Positions 8,320 through 16,364 of a DNA stretch of 35,867 nucleotides are shown in pieces. A program made the translations under genes and the position numbers. The stretch is from CAYFUG01 sp964346295 (GTDB taxonomy: Bacteria; Patescibacteriota; Minisyncoccia; Moranbacterales; DUUL01). The stretch is taken from positions 1 through 35,867 of the forward strand of contig CAYFUG010000016.1 in the NCBI GenBank assembly GCA_964346295.1. The letters are read 5' to 3'. Within the stretch, counting starts at the first letter, position 1. Each line of letters opens with the position of its first letter. The notes beneath the pieces were generated by a model, which had not been told where the DNA came from, ran no database searches, and was given only the letters and a program-made list of their open reading frames with translations.

Positions 8320-9135
8320 ATGCCTATGATGAATAATCAAAATAACTCCGAAGGGGTTAGTTTATTGGAAGTAAAAAAACTTTCGGTTTTTTCTAGAGAG
8401 GGCGAACAGCTTCTAAAAAAGGTCTCTTTTAGAATCGAGAAAAGAGAGGTTCACTGTGTCTTAGGAAAAAATGGAAGTGGGAAGAGCACTCTGTCGAACA
8501 CCTTGTTAGGAATAGGTGGCTATGGGAAGTTAGAAGGAGAAATTGTTTTGGAAGGAGAAAATGTTTTAGGAGAACCTCCGCATGAAATTGCTCGGAAAGG
8601 TCTGGCTCTGGGATTTCAAGAGCCGGCTCGTTTTGAAAATATTACGGTTAGAGAATATTTGGAGGCTAGTTTTCCTAAGGCCAAAAAACAGAATGACAAA
8701 GCAAGTAAAGCCGATTCCAAGAAAAGACTGGATCAAGTTAGGGGAAATTTAGAATTAGTAGGGCTGGACCAGCGGTTCTTGGAAAGGCGCTTGGACGAAA
8801 GTCTTTCGGGAGGGGAGCGGAAGCGGATCGAACTAGCTTCTGTTATCACCATGCGGCCCAAGTTGATGATCTTAGATGAGCCGGATGCTTCTTTGGATAT
8901 TATCGTTTATAATGAACTATATGATTTAATGTTGAAAATTAAAGAACGACTGGGTTGTTCGATTCTCTTGATTACTCATCGGGAGGAGGCCGGCTTGATT
9001 GCCGATCAGGCAACGCTATTGGAGGGCGGTCAGGTGTTAGCGCGGGGTAAGTTTCGTTCAGTGATGCGGACTTATTGCCGGCGAGAGGGAGCGCAGGAGA
9101 AGTGTCAGTTGATGAAGAGAAGTTTGGTTAAGTGA
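8320..9135 (+). CDS. SufC-like ABC ATPase
   Basis: 271 aa soluble ABC ATPase with no membrane segment. It has Walker A 'GKNGSGKST' (about residues 50-58), Q-loop 'LGFQEPARFE', signature 'LSGGERKRIEL' (about 164-174), Walker B 'LMILDEPDASLD' and the H-loop 'LLITHREE'. The 'FQEP' Q-loop and 'SGGERKR...ILDEPDASLD' resemble SufC, the ATPase of the SUF Fe-S cluster assembly scaffold (usually 'SGGEKKR...LDETDSGLD', about 250 aa). No SufB or SufD lies in this window, so it is either a detached suf gene or a relative with another partner. The Cys-containing C-terminal extension ('TYCRREGAQEKCQ') is unusual. It sits in an apparent operon with the PsbP-like and lipoprotein genes. Confidence 0.75.
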   Translation: MPMMNNQNNSEGVSLLEVKKLSVFSREGEQLLKKVSFRIEKREVHCVLGKNGSGKSTLSNTLLGIGGYGKLEGEIVLEGENVLGEPPHEIARKGLALGFQEPARFENITVREYLEASFPKAKKQNDKASKADSKKRLDQVRGNLELVGLDQRFLERRLDESLSGGERKRIELASVITMRPKLMILDEPDASLDIIVYNELYDLMLKIKERLGCSILLITHREEAGLIADQATLLEGGQVLARGKFRSVMRTYCRREGAQEKCQLMKRSLVK

Positions 9136-9163
9136 GTTTAATTATTAAAGTGATTACAATCCT

Positions 9164-9727
9164 ATGACATTAAAGAACTCAGCTTTACTTTTAATGGGGC
9201 TTGCAGTTTTAGCTTTTAGTGCTTGTGGTGCTGAGCAATCGAGTGATGCTGATTTAACCACAGGTGATTTAGTAGGAACAGAGTCTTCAAGTGAGGAGGA
9301 GTTGGTAGTAGACGGGGAGGATTTTTTTGAAACTGAAAATCAGGAGGGAGTTGTTAAAGAAGAAGCGATTGAATTTACTGGGAGTTATGCTTATTATCTT
9401 TCTGAAGACGAGCATTCTGTTTACAAGAGTGTGAAAGACCGAATTTGCTTGAAGCCGGCTCAGATGGAGACTGTTGGGGGTGGGCATCCAATTTGTTTAA
9501 CCAACGACAAGGCGGAGCTTTTGAAAATGCTTAATTTTGATGAAATTGAAGTAGATCTCACTTGTTCAAGGTATTCTGGAGTAGGTACTTTTTTTATCAA
9601 GAATCTGGTGCAGGCCCCAGATTCTTCGGGGTGTGCTAAGCTAGGAAAGTGCGATTTTAATGAGGCGGAGTTAGTGGAAGTGAAAGAGTTTTTTAATAAT
9701 GAGAGGTTGCCTGTTTGTTCGGATTAA
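9164..9727 (+). CDS. Predicted lipoprotein, function unknown
   Basis: 187 aa. The N-terminus is a lipoprotein signal: hydrophobic 'ALLLMGLAVLAFSAC' with the lipobox FSAC before Gly. A low-complexity Ser/Glu/Asp-rich linker follows (about 24-65). A compact domain with four Cys (CLKP, ICLT, DLTC, GCAKLGKC) could form disulfides outside the membrane. It is last in the 7.6-9.7 kb cluster, 28 bp after the ABC ATPase and before a terminator. The domain is not recognised. Confidence 0.65.
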   Translation: MTLKNSALLLMGLAVLAFSACGAEQSSDADLTTGDLVGTESSSEEELVVDGEDFFETENQEGVVKEEAIEFTGSYAYYLSEDEHSVYKSVKDRICLKPAQMETVGGGHPICLTNDKAELLKMLNFDEIEVDLTCSRYSGVGTFFIKNLVQAPDSSGCAKLGKCDFNEAELVEVKEFFNNERLPVCSD

Positions 9728-9756
9728 ATTTTCAAAATTATTTTAAGCTACACAAG

Positions 9757-9780
9757 AATCGGAGCTGGTCCGATTTTTGT
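9757..9780 (+). terminator. Intrinsic terminator
   Basis: AATCGGA-gctgg-TCCGATT followed by T-rich sequence, 30 bp after the lipoprotein gene. It closes the 7.6-9.7 kb operon. Confidence 0.8.
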
Positions 9781-9886
9781 TTTGGGTTTAAAATTTAATA
9801 GATTAGACTTTTTGCCAAAAACAGTGTTTAATGAATTGGTGGCTATTTTAAAAGCCAGTTTTGTAAATTTTTAAGTTTGTACTTAG

Positions 9887-11698
9887 ATGTCAGAAATTAG
9901 AAATATTGCCATAATTGCCCATGTGGACCACGGGAAAACCACCTTGACGGATGCTCTAATGCGGCAAACCGGAATGGTAGAAGAAGGGGCTTCAATGGAT
10001 AGTAATACCTTAGAACAAGAGCGAGGGATCACTATTTATTCCAAGAATACCTCTTTAAATTACAAGAACACTAAGATTAATTTAGTGGATACGCCCGGTC
10101 ACGCTGATTTTGGATCGGAGGTAGAGCGGGTGTTGCGAGCGATTGATGCCGTGATTCTGGTGGTAGATGCCCAAGAGGGCCCTATGCCCCAGACTCGGTT
10201 TGTCTTGAAAAAGTCCTTGGAATTGGGTCTTAACCCGATGGTGGTGCTTAACAAAATCGACAAGCCGGCTGCTCGTCCGGCAGAGGTGGAGGAGATGGTC
10301 TTCGAACTTTTTTTAGAGTTGGGGGCTAGCGATAAGCAGTTAGAATTTTCGATAGTTTATGCTAATGCCAAAGAGGGGATAGCCAAATTAAAATTAGAAG
10401 ATCAATCTGAAGATTTAACTCCGCTTTTGGACAAGATCCTTCAGGAGGTGCCGCCAGCTAAATCTCTTGAAGAGGAAGAAAAGGGAAAGGAAGGTAATTT
10501 TTTGATTCAGCCTTTTAACTTAGCCTATGATAACTTTTTAGGTCGCTTGGCAATTGCTCGGGTGTATCAAGGGAAAGTAAAAGTAGGAAGTCGGGCAGTA
10601 CTGAAAAAGAGAGATGGAAAAGTGGCGGAGGGTAGAATTGTTAAATTATTTGTTTTTGAAGGATTGGAACGCAAAGAGGTGTCGGAAGCTTCGGCAGGAG
10701 AGATTGTGATTATTGCCGGATTGCCAGATGTTTACATCGGCCAAACTATTTGCAGTAGTCCAGATCAAGCTGCTTTGCCGGATATTAGCATCGATCAGCC
10801 TACGATTACCCTTAATTTTTTGGTAAATGATTCACCATTTGCTGGAAGAGAGGGGAAATTTGTGACAGGATTGCAAATCAAGGAACGTCTACAAAAAGAG
10901 CTAGAAGTCAATGTGGGATTGAAGGTAGATTTTTCTGCTAGTGATCACTATCGAGTTTCCGGTCGAGGAGAACTTCACATAGGCATCTTACTGGAGAATA
11001 TGCGTCGGGAAGGCTACGAATTGCAAGTTTCTCAGCCTAAAGTGATTATTAAAGAAGAAGGAGGGCAAAAATTAGAGCCCTTTGAAGAGGCTACTATTGA
11101 TGTTTCGGAGGATTATTCAGGGGCGATTATCGAAAAACTAGGGAAGAGAAAGGGTATTATGACTCACATGAAGCAAACGGACGGGCAGGCGCGGATGATT
11201 TTTGAGATTCCTACCCGAGGACTGTTAGGTTATCGAGGGCAATTTGTAGTGGATACTAAAGGAGAGGGGATTTTCTGCAGCTGTTTTTTGGATTTTCGGC
11301 CTTACGCGGGAGAGATTAAGCATCGGCAAACTGGTTCAATGGTTTCAATGGCTACTGGTAAGGCCTTGGGCTTTTCTTTGGATAATCTTCAAAAACGGGG
11401 TGTATTGTACATTAAACCAGGAACAGAAGTGTATGAAGGAATGGTAATTGGCAACACTGCCAAGGGTGATGATATCACAGTTAATCCGATAAAAGGCAAG
11501 CAGCTGACCAATATGCGGGCTAGCGGCTCGGATGACGCTATTCAATTAACTCCTCCCTTGGAAGTCACTGTAGAAAATGGTTTGGAACTAATTTCCGAAG
11601 ATGAGTACTTAGAGGTGACTCCGGAAAGTGTTCGTTTACGCAAGCAATACTTGACAGAAAATGAGCGAGTGAGGGCTTCTCGGAGAAAGGCTAGTTAG
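9887..11698 (+). CDS. typA: Translational GTPase TypA/BipA
   Basis: 603 aa, the normal length for TypA/BipA, a ribosome-binding GTPase active in ribosome assembly and stress adaptation. G1 is 'AHVDHGKTT' (11-19), switch I contains 'QERGIT', G3 is 'DTPGHADF' (68-75) and G4 is 'NKID'. The elongation-factor domain II, the EF-G-like domains III/V ('GRGELHIGILLENMRREGYE', 'GLLGYRGQF') and the TypA-specific C-terminal domain are all present. It stands alone between two terminators and has no Shine-Dalgarno before the ATG. Confidence 0.97.
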   Translation: MSEIRNIAIIAHVDHGKTTLTDALMRQTGMVEEGASMDSNTLEQERGITIYSKNTSLNYKNTKINLVDTPGHADFGSEVERVLRAIDAVILVVDAQEGPMPQTRFVLKKSLELGLNPMVVLNKIDKPAARPAEVEEMVFELFLELGASDKQLEFSIVYANAKEGIAKLKLEDQSEDLTPLLDKILQEVPPAKSLEEEEKGKEGNFLIQPFNLAYDNFLGRLAIARVYQGKVKVGSRAVLKKRDGKVAEGRIVKLFVFEGLERKEVSEASAGEIVIIAGLPDVYIGQTICSSPDQAALPDISIDQPTITLNFLVNDSPFAGREGKFVTGLQIKERLQKELEVNVGLKVDFSASDHYRVSGRGELHIGILLENMRREGYELQVSQPKVIIKEEGGQKLEPFEEATIDVSEDYSGAIIEKLGKRKGIMTHMKQTDGQARMIFEIPTRGLLGYRGQFVVDTKGEGIFCSCFLDFRPYAGEIKHRQTGSMVSMATGKALGFSLDNLQKRGVLYIKPGTEVYEGMVIGNTAKGDDITVNPIKGKQLTNMRASGSDDAIQLTPPLEVTVENGLELISEDEYLEVTPESVRLRKQYLTENERVRASRRKAS

Positions 11699-11742
11699 TA
11701 GTTAGTGGCTCGTAATTTTTGGTAGGACATATTTTGAATAAC

Positions 11743-11772
11743 AAAAACCACCTGAGACTCGGGTGGTTTTTT
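11743..11772 (+). terminator. typA terminator
   Basis: An ACCACC/GGTGGT stem with A-rich left flank and T6 right flank, 45 bp after typA. The A-run on the left may also let it act on the opposite strand. Confidence 0.8.
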
Positions 11773-11814
11773 GATTGCAGGGGTAGTTTGTCACTACTAG
11801 GGAGGCGGGGGAGT

Positions 11815-13971
11815 TTAGGCGGCCTTAGCAAGTTCAAATTGTTGGATGACTTGGCTAAGGGGTTGGTTTTCTGGAGGGGCGTGATCTCCGAAATAAAGAA
11901 TGTTGTTGTTATCTTCATTCTTTTCGATAAAATAGTCATTGGCAGCCAGGGCATTTTTAAGTTCAGGAGGTTTAAAGTCTAGTTCATGGAAAGGAGGCTT
12001 TTCTCGAGCGACCAATTTTTCAACTATTTTGCAGTACTCGGAGCCGTTTTCGGCGCCTTCCATAGTTTGAATCAGCTCTACAGTTTTTTCTCGAGAGCTC
12101 TTTTCTATTTGGTTTTCTCCGCCAGAGTTTTTGCCAAAAGTGAAGTTGGTGGCCCGAACCATGCGAGCGACAACATCTTCACCATCCACCTCCTTAATCT
12201 TTTCGCGGACCTCTTTTTGGATGGCTAGAATTTCTCCTTGGTCCAGAGAGCCTTTATCAACCGCCAAGAGAAACTCATCGCCGCCAGTAGCCAGTTGAGT
12301 GAAATCTTCTTCTGTCTTCCCTTTCTCTATTAACTTTTCTCGAATGACTTCTTTAACAACTCTCCGGAAAGTGCGCATCTTCTCAGAAGTAGGGTCGCCG
12401 GCGGATAGAGTCATTTTATCGAGATGGGTTTGGAGCGCTTCTTCGTTACCAGCTTCACTTAACTGAACAGCTTCTTGGTGAAGGCGAGAAAAGTATTGAG
12501 TTTGTTCTACTCCCAGTCCAACTACATCTAGATAGAAGAAGTCGTAGCCGTTTTTCATTTCCAGGGTTTTGCGGTAAAATTCCGAGGCGGAATCTTGGAG
12601 AGGGTCTTTTTCTTCGGTACGGAGTTCTTGGAGGATTTTTTCTCGATTAGAATTTTCTCCAGTGTTTAGTGTTTGGTAAAATTCATTCCAAATATCAGTA
12701 TCGCTTTTTCCATCCACTCTTTCGTTTTCCGGAATTTGCAATTTAACCTGGGTGTCCTTAAAAATTTCAATAACCTTGGTCTTGCGGGTAACTTTTTCTT
12801 GTAAAGATTCTCCATTGGCCAGGGGTTTTTTACCAGAAATTTCTTCCTTGGTGTAAGGACCAAAAAAGTCAACTACATTAGTTAAATCTTTCCAGCGGAG
12901 CAAATCTTGATATTTCGCCTCCTCTTCTGGGTTGTCAGGTTGAGGTGCAAACTCTGCCTTGCGAATTTTTTGCAAGAGCCTGTCATCAATTTGAAGGAAT
13001 CCCTCTTCGTCTTTATGGAAAACCGGGTATTCGTGACCATCCTTGTCGGTGATGGTTAATCCTTCCTCAAAAAAATTATTGGCGATTTCGTAAGATTCTT
13101 GAGAGGCTCGAAGGAGGTTTTGGGATTCGTATCCTTCGGCGGTGGCTAAGTCTTCAAAGCTGCGAGACAAAGAGGCGCCTTGCAGGCTTTGGGCTAGGGC
13201 GCGATGAATATTGGCAGAGCCTTCTTCTTCGGAAATGGGCGCTTCTACGGTAACCATCTCGGAGTTCAGTTGATAGCTGCTTGCGCTAATAGACTTTCGG
13301 TAGTTTCTGACTCTTAAAAACTCCTCTTCTTTAATTGTCAGCTTCCTCGTATACTTTTCTTGGAGCTCTTTTTTGTTGCGACCTTCTTTGGCTGCTTGCG
13401 TGGAGTATTCTGCTTTAATTTGCTTTGTCTCTTCAAAGATCCTATTTAGCTCTGCTTGTGTTAATGCCTTAATTCCTTGGTCAATTTCCTGGGAGGCTTC
13501 TTGGGTAATGTGTTGGAGTTGTTCCGGGCTAAGGTTGCTTTTTGGAGGGATCAAGAAACGCTTTTCTTTAAAAGAGAATTGCAATTCTTGACCTAGGCCG
13601 GCATTGTCAATCTGTTTTCTAAGGGCTTTATTAACGGTATCATGAATAATTTTATCGGCGGCTTTTTCTCCGAAAACTCCATTAAGAACTTTAACACTAA
13701 AAGGTCCTCCGGGTGAAAGGAAGGAGAGAATCTGATCGCCTGGTTGAGGTTTTTCCAGAACCTTTTGCCAGCCCCGGCCTTCTAGGGAATTGGCTAGCAG
13801 TTCCAGGTCGTCAAGGTTTAATTTTTCATTTTCTAATCTTTCAGTGGCTTTAGCCAGGTCTAGCTGGCGGTCGATTCTTTCGACTTGAGGGGCATATTGC
13901 TCGGGAATCCTAAATTCTTCTTGTTCCGGAGATTCTGGATTTAGGAATATTTTTTCTAGAGGGGCTTCCAT
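11815..13971 (-). CDS. Large coil-rich protein with C-terminal GGDEF-like domain
   Basis: 718 aa with no signal peptide or membrane segment. The first ~450 residues are charged and helix-rich, and no family is recognised. From about residue 475 there is a diguanylate-cyclase-like domain: 'GYDFFYLDVVGLG' corresponds to the first GGDEF-domain strand and 'TGGDEFLLAVD' (about 561-571) gives an intact GGDEF signature. GGDEF domains make cyclic di-GMP from two GTP. Between the two motifs the sequence differs from classical cyclases (Gly and Leu where metal-binding D and K are usual), so activity is uncertain. It is transcribed towards typA; no other c-di-GMP gene is visible nearby. Confidence 0.7.
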   Translation of the reverse strand: MEAPLEKIFLNPESPEQEEFRIPEQYAPQVERIDRQLDLAKATERLENEKLNLDDLELLANSLEGRGWQKVLEKPQPGDQILSFLSPGGPFSVKVLNGVFGEKAADKIIHDTVNKALRKQIDNAGLGQELQFSFKEKRFLIPPKSNLSPEQLQHITQEASQEIDQGIKALTQAELNRIFEETKQIKAEYSTQAAKEGRNKKELQEKYTRKLTIKEEEFLRVRNYRKSISASSYQLNSEMVTVEAPISEEEGSANIHRALAQSLQGASLSRSFEDLATAEGYESQNLLRASQESYEIANNFFEEGLTITDKDGHEYPVFHKDEEGFLQIDDRLLQKIRKAEFAPQPDNPEEEAKYQDLLRWKDLTNVVDFFGPYTKEEISGKKPLANGESLQEKVTRKTKVIEIFKDTQVKLQIPENERVDGKSDTDIWNEFYQTLNTGENSNREKILQELRTEEKDPLQDSASEFYRKTLEMKNGYDFFYLDVVGLGVEQTQYFSRLHQEAVQLSEAGNEEALQTHLDKMTLSAGDPTSEKMRTFRRVVKEVIREKLIEKGKTEEDFTQLATGGDEFLLAVDKGSLDQGEILAIQKEVREKIKEVDGEDVVARMVRATNFTFGKNSGGENQIEKSSREKTVELIQTMEGAENGSEYCKIVEKLVAREKPPFHELDFKPPELKNALAANDYFIEKNEDNNNILYFGDHAPPENQPLSQVIQQFELAKAA

Positions 13972-14089
13972 TTTGGTTTAGGTATTTTTTAGGAGAAGTT
14001 TTGATTACTAGCTATTTTACTAAGGAAAGTTGATTTTAGCAATCGGGGACAAATCTTCCTGGAGCAATCTTAGGATTCAGCCAGAAACA

Positions 14090-14112
14090 AAAACAGCCCA
14101 GGCGGCTGTTTT
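14090..14112 (-). terminator. Terminator for the tRNA-Arg/tRNA-Lys transcript
   Basis: AAAACAGCC (14090-14098) pairs with GGCTGTTTT (14104-14112). On the minus strand the stem is followed by T5, and it lies 65 bp after tRNA-Lys. The AAAACAGCC/GGCTGTTTT arms recur in terminators near 21.3 and 27.65 kb. Confidence 0.7.
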
Positions 14113-14176
14113 AAAATATTTCCATTTTTAAATTTTCTGGACTTCTTTTTCAACTTTCAATCTCCAACTTTCAAAT

Positions 14177-14252
14177 TGGTGCCCCCACCAGGACTCGAAC
14201 CTGGGACCATTTGCTTAAGAGGCAACTGCTCTACCGACTGAGCTATAGGGGC
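14177..14252 (-). tRNA. tRNA-Lys (anticodon CTT), CCA encoded
   Basis: Read on the minus strand, acceptor GCCCCTA pairs with TGGGGGC (one G-T pair). The anticodon loop CTCTTAA gives CTT. The T arm is CCAGG-TTCGAGT-CCTGG, and discriminator A is followed by CCA. The outermost anticodon-stem pair is a G-A mismatch. Confidence 0.93.
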
Positions 14253-14290
14253 AAAAAGCTAATTTTCAATCTCTAAGACAGGCTCTAAAA

Positions 14291-14367
14291 TGGTACCCCC
14301 TGCAGGACTCGAACCTGCAACCTCCTGGTCCGAAGCCAGGCGCTCTATCCAATTGAGCTAAAGGGGC
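14291..14367 (-). tRNA. tRNA-Arg (anticodon TCG), CCA encoded
   Basis: Minus strand. Acceptor GCCCCTT pairs with AGGGGGT. The anticodon stem CCTGG/CCAGG carries loop CTTCGGA, giving TCG. The T arm is GCAGG-TTCGAGT-CCTGC, and discriminator A plus CCA are encoded. It lies 38 bp upstream of tRNA-Lys and is probably on the same transcript. Confidence 0.95.
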
Positions 14368-14524
14368 TAGTTCTGGATAATCGGATAATTTCAAAAGCTA
14401 GTTTTTAGCAATTTTAGCTTAAAAAACAAAAACTGCTGAAACTCACCAGTCTCAACATGGTAGGACATTATGAAAGAAAGGTCAATATCAAAGGTTAAGA
14501 GAGTCAATAGAGGCATAAAAGAGA

Positions 14525-14553
14525 TTGACGGGAAAAAATTTTATGGATATAAT
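14525..14553 (+). promoter_or_regulatory. tRNA-Asp promoter
   Basis: TTGACG, a 17-bp spacer and a perfect TATAAT, ending 47 bp before tRNA-Asp. This is the closest match to consensus in the window. Confidence 0.7.
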
Positions 14554-14599
14554 GGCTTTGTTGCAAATTGGAAAGATTTGCTGGTTTGAATTTAAATTT

Positions 14600-14676
14600 G
14601 GGGGCGTAGCTCAGCTGGTTAGAGCGCTTGCCTGTCACGCAAGAGGCCGAGGGTTCGAGTCCCTTCGTCCCCGCCA
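14600..14676 (+). tRNA. tRNA-Asp (anticodon GTC), CCA encoded
   Basis: Acceptor GGGGGCG pairs with CGTCCCC. The anticodon stem CTTGC/GCAAG has loop CTGTCAC, giving GTC. The T stem is GAGGG/CCCTT with loop TTCGAGT, discriminator G, CCA at 14674-14676. The last 8 nt begin a sequence that recurs in both orientations near 19.05-19.12 kb. Confidence 0.95.
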
Positions 14677-14686
14677 TTCGCAACAA
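14669..14686 (+). repeat. attL-like repeat at the tRNA-Asp 3' end
   Basis: CCCCGCCATTCGCAACAA joins the tRNA-Asp end to its trailer. Its last 17 bp recur in direct orientation at 19048-19064. A 55-bp inverted copy of 14669-14723 lies at 19061-19115. A broken recombinase gene begins just inside this point. Together these suggest that 14.69-19.06 kb arrived as a tRNA-integrated element. Confidence 0.55.
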
Positions 14687-14689
14687 GAG

Positions 14690-14723
14690 GCCCTTTGATG
14701 GATTAAATCGAAGGGTTTTTTGT
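14690..14723 (+). terminator. tRNA-Asp terminator
   Basis: CCCTTTGAT pairs with ATCGAAGGG (one G-T) around GGATTAA, followed by T6. An inverted copy is part of the hairpin near 19.06-19.11 kb. Confidence 0.8.
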
Positions 14724-14725
14724 AT

Positions 14726-14884
14726 TTAATAAGGACTTTTTTGCCTTTGATGGTAGAATTCGAAAGTAAAAAAGAGAGGATTTTTTCGCCTTTCTTCTGG
14801 ATTGGCCTTTTTGTACAAACTAGAGGCCTTTTTGGCTAGTTCTAAAATATTATTGCCCAGCTGGTAATAATCCAAATTAGCCTT
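14726..14884 (-). pseudogene. C-terminal remnant of the large serine recombinase
   Basis: Minus-strand reading gives 'KANLDYYQLGNNILELAKKA' and continues to 'SSLYKKANPEERRK', the coiled C-terminal part of large serine recombinases. After a run of six A the frame shifts, and the adjacent frame continues 'ILSFLLSNSTIKGKKV', the expected ending. The remnant is thus separated from its catalytic N-terminus by a large internal deletion and also carries a one-base frameshift. No function is expected. Confidence 0.6.
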
Positions 14885-14890
14885 GGTTTT

Positions 14891-15337
14891 TTACCTGGGT
14901 TTTTCATTGTTTCCTTTTTTAACTTCTTCGCTGAGGTTGTCAATGTAGTTTTTGGCCATCAGGACTTTGATCCCGTGAATCAATTTTTGGTGACTAGTGG
15001 AATCTTTGCCAATCTTCTCATTCTCCTTTACTAAGTGAACAGTAAGCCCCAGGTCGTCAATTTTAACATAGTCCTTAAAGTTGCGATAGATTCGATCGGT
15101 TTTTTCGACGAGGATGGTTTTGATTTCTGGATGCTTTTCTAAATACTCTAGCATCTTGCTAAAGGCTTCTCGGCCGGCTTGTTTGGCGGTTTCGTTGTCT
15201 TCAAACTCTTTGGCAATCTCTAGTTGGTTCTTTTGGGCGTATTCATGCAAAGGCCGCCTTTGGGAGGGGATAGAGTAACCTTCTTGCTTTTGGTCTTTGG
15301 AGGAAACGCGGAAATAGATGACGGCTTTTCGTCTCAT
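14891..15337 (-). pseudogene. Truncated large serine recombinase (resolvase N-terminal domain)
   Basis: 148 aa. 'AVIYFRVSSKDQ' carries the catalytic Ser region, and 'YSIPSQRRPLHEYA' and 'ILVEKTDRIYRNFKD' are typical of phage-type and CPR integrases. It stops at 'LSEEVKKGNNEKPR', exactly where a full-length enzyme (about 500 aa) would enter its DNA-binding recombinase and zinc-ribbon domains. The C-terminal remnant follows directly downstream, so roughly 300 codons are missing. The start overlaps the KilA-N gene by 4 nt (ATGA). Intact homologues would integrate an element at a tRNA or att site; this copy should be inactive. Confidence 0.8.
15225..15337 (-). repeat. Direct repeat, copy 2: recombinase 5' end
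   Basis: 113 bp nearly identical (about five differences) to 16158-16270. The two copies, in the same orientation, flank the KilA-N gene. This copy continues in frame into the recombinase fragment. Confidence 0.85.
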
Positions 15338-16158
15338 GAGGTTAGCTTTTTAGTGCTTGAATTGTTTAAGAGTGAGCGCATTTGAGTGATAGCCATTTCG
15401 TTCAAGCGCTTAAATCTTTCTATTTTTTCAATTCCCAACTTGATAAGTTCGGCGTTCATGCTTTCTAGGTTAGCTAAAACAACCAATTGCTCCACGGTGG
15501 CGTAGTCTCGCATGTTGCCTTCTTTGTCGGGATTTTCCTCTTTCCACTGGCTGGAAGTTTTATCAAATAGGGCTAAATTTAAAACCTCCGCTTCACTGGC
15601 ATAGATTATCCGTTGATTTTTCTTGGAAGCTTTTTGAGGGATTAGGTTTTCCTTGATGGCGTCGGTATGAATGCGATAGTTGATTTTGGTTAAATTCCTC
15701 TTGATATCCCAGCCTAGCTCTTTTCTGATATTTTCCTCTTCTTTGAGGCGCTGGAATTCTTTGATCAGGTAGAGTTTGAATTCTGGAGAAATCCAAGAGG
15801 CAAATTCAAAGGCGATGTCTTTGTGGGCAAAAGTCCCGCTATGGTAGCGGCCTTTTTTTGAAATTATCCCTATTGCTTCAGTTTTCTCGATCCACCTTTT
15901 AGGAGTTAAAGAAAAGCTATTTGATCCGGATTCATTTTTAAACCCGTCGAATTCGATGGATTTAAAATTTGGATTGTTGATTTTTTCCCAGAGTCCTAAA
16001 AATTCGATGGTTCCTCGATTTCTTAGCCAGTTTTGGAGTATATAATCGCTTCTTTCGTGATCTTTAAATCGAGCAATGTCAGTAAGTGAGATAAAATCGC
16101 TTTCGTTTCTTTGGTAAAGGGCTATCTTTGTGCCTTTGATGTTAATCTTTTCTTTCAT
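15334..16158 (-). CDS. KilA-N domain protein
   Basis: 274 aa from the ATG at 16158 (MKEKINIKG). An upstream in-frame ATG at 16179 lies inside duplicated recombinase DNA and would add only an out-of-frame reading of it, so the shorter start is preferred. Residues about 10-130 match the KilA-N DNA-binding domain of phages and large DNA viruses: 'ISLTDIARFKDHERSDYILQ', then 'NWLRNRGTIEFLGLWE', then 'FASWISPEFKLYLIKEFQRL'. The C-terminal half contains 'YASEAEVLNLALFDKTSSQW', common in CPR KilA-N proteins. It probably regulates or binds phage or element DNA. It is flanked by 113-bp direct repeats of the recombinase gene, as if inserted there. Confidence 0.85.
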   Translation of the reverse strand: MKEKINIKGTKIALYQRNESDFISLTDIARFKDHERSDYILQNWLRNRGTIEFLGLWEKINNPNFKSIEFDGFKNESGSNSFSLTPKRWIEKTEAIGIISKKGRYHSGTFAHKDIAFEFASWISPEFKLYLIKEFQRLKEEENIRKELGWDIKRNLTKINYRIHTDAIKENLIPQKASKKNQRIIYASEAEVLNLALFDKTSSQWKEENPDKEGNMRDYATVEQLVVLANLESMNAELIKLGIEKIERFKRLNEMAITQMRSLLNNSSTKKLTS

Positions 16159-16270
16159 GGTTCTTTTGGGCGTATTCATGCAAAAGCCGCCTTTGGGAGG
16201 GGATAGAGTAACCTTCTTGCTTTTGGTCTTTGGAGGAAATGCGGAAATAGATGACGGCTTTTGTTTTCAT
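16156..16270 (-). pseudogene. Serine recombinase N-terminal fragment, copy 1
   Basis: Starting at ATG 16270 it reads 'MKTKAVIYFRISSKDQKQEG', then 'YSIPSQRRLLHEYAQKN', almost the same as the start of the 15337 recombinase. It then runs out of homology at the start of the KilA-N gene. It is the left half of the duplicated recombinase 5' end and is too short to function. Confidence 0.8.
16158..16270 (-). repeat. Direct repeat, copy 1: recombinase 5' end
   Basis: Upstream partner of 15225-15337, offset by 933 bp. The repeat boundary coincides with the KilA-N ATG. Confidence 0.85.
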
Positions 16271-16326
16271 GATTTTTGAATGGCTTAAGGTTCTTATTAT
16301 TTTATCCCCTGGCTAATTTTGAATTG

Positions 16327-16358
16327 TCCCCGCCAACGAAGTTTTCCGTTAGCGGGGA
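16327..16358. other. GC-rich hairpin after the HNH gene
   Basis: TCCCCGC/GCGGGGA arms with an inner AACG/CGTT pairing. It lies directly after the HNH stop codon on the minus strand but lacks a T-run, so it may be a processed 3' end or a weak terminator. Confidence 0.4.
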
Positions 16359-16364
16359 AGGTGG

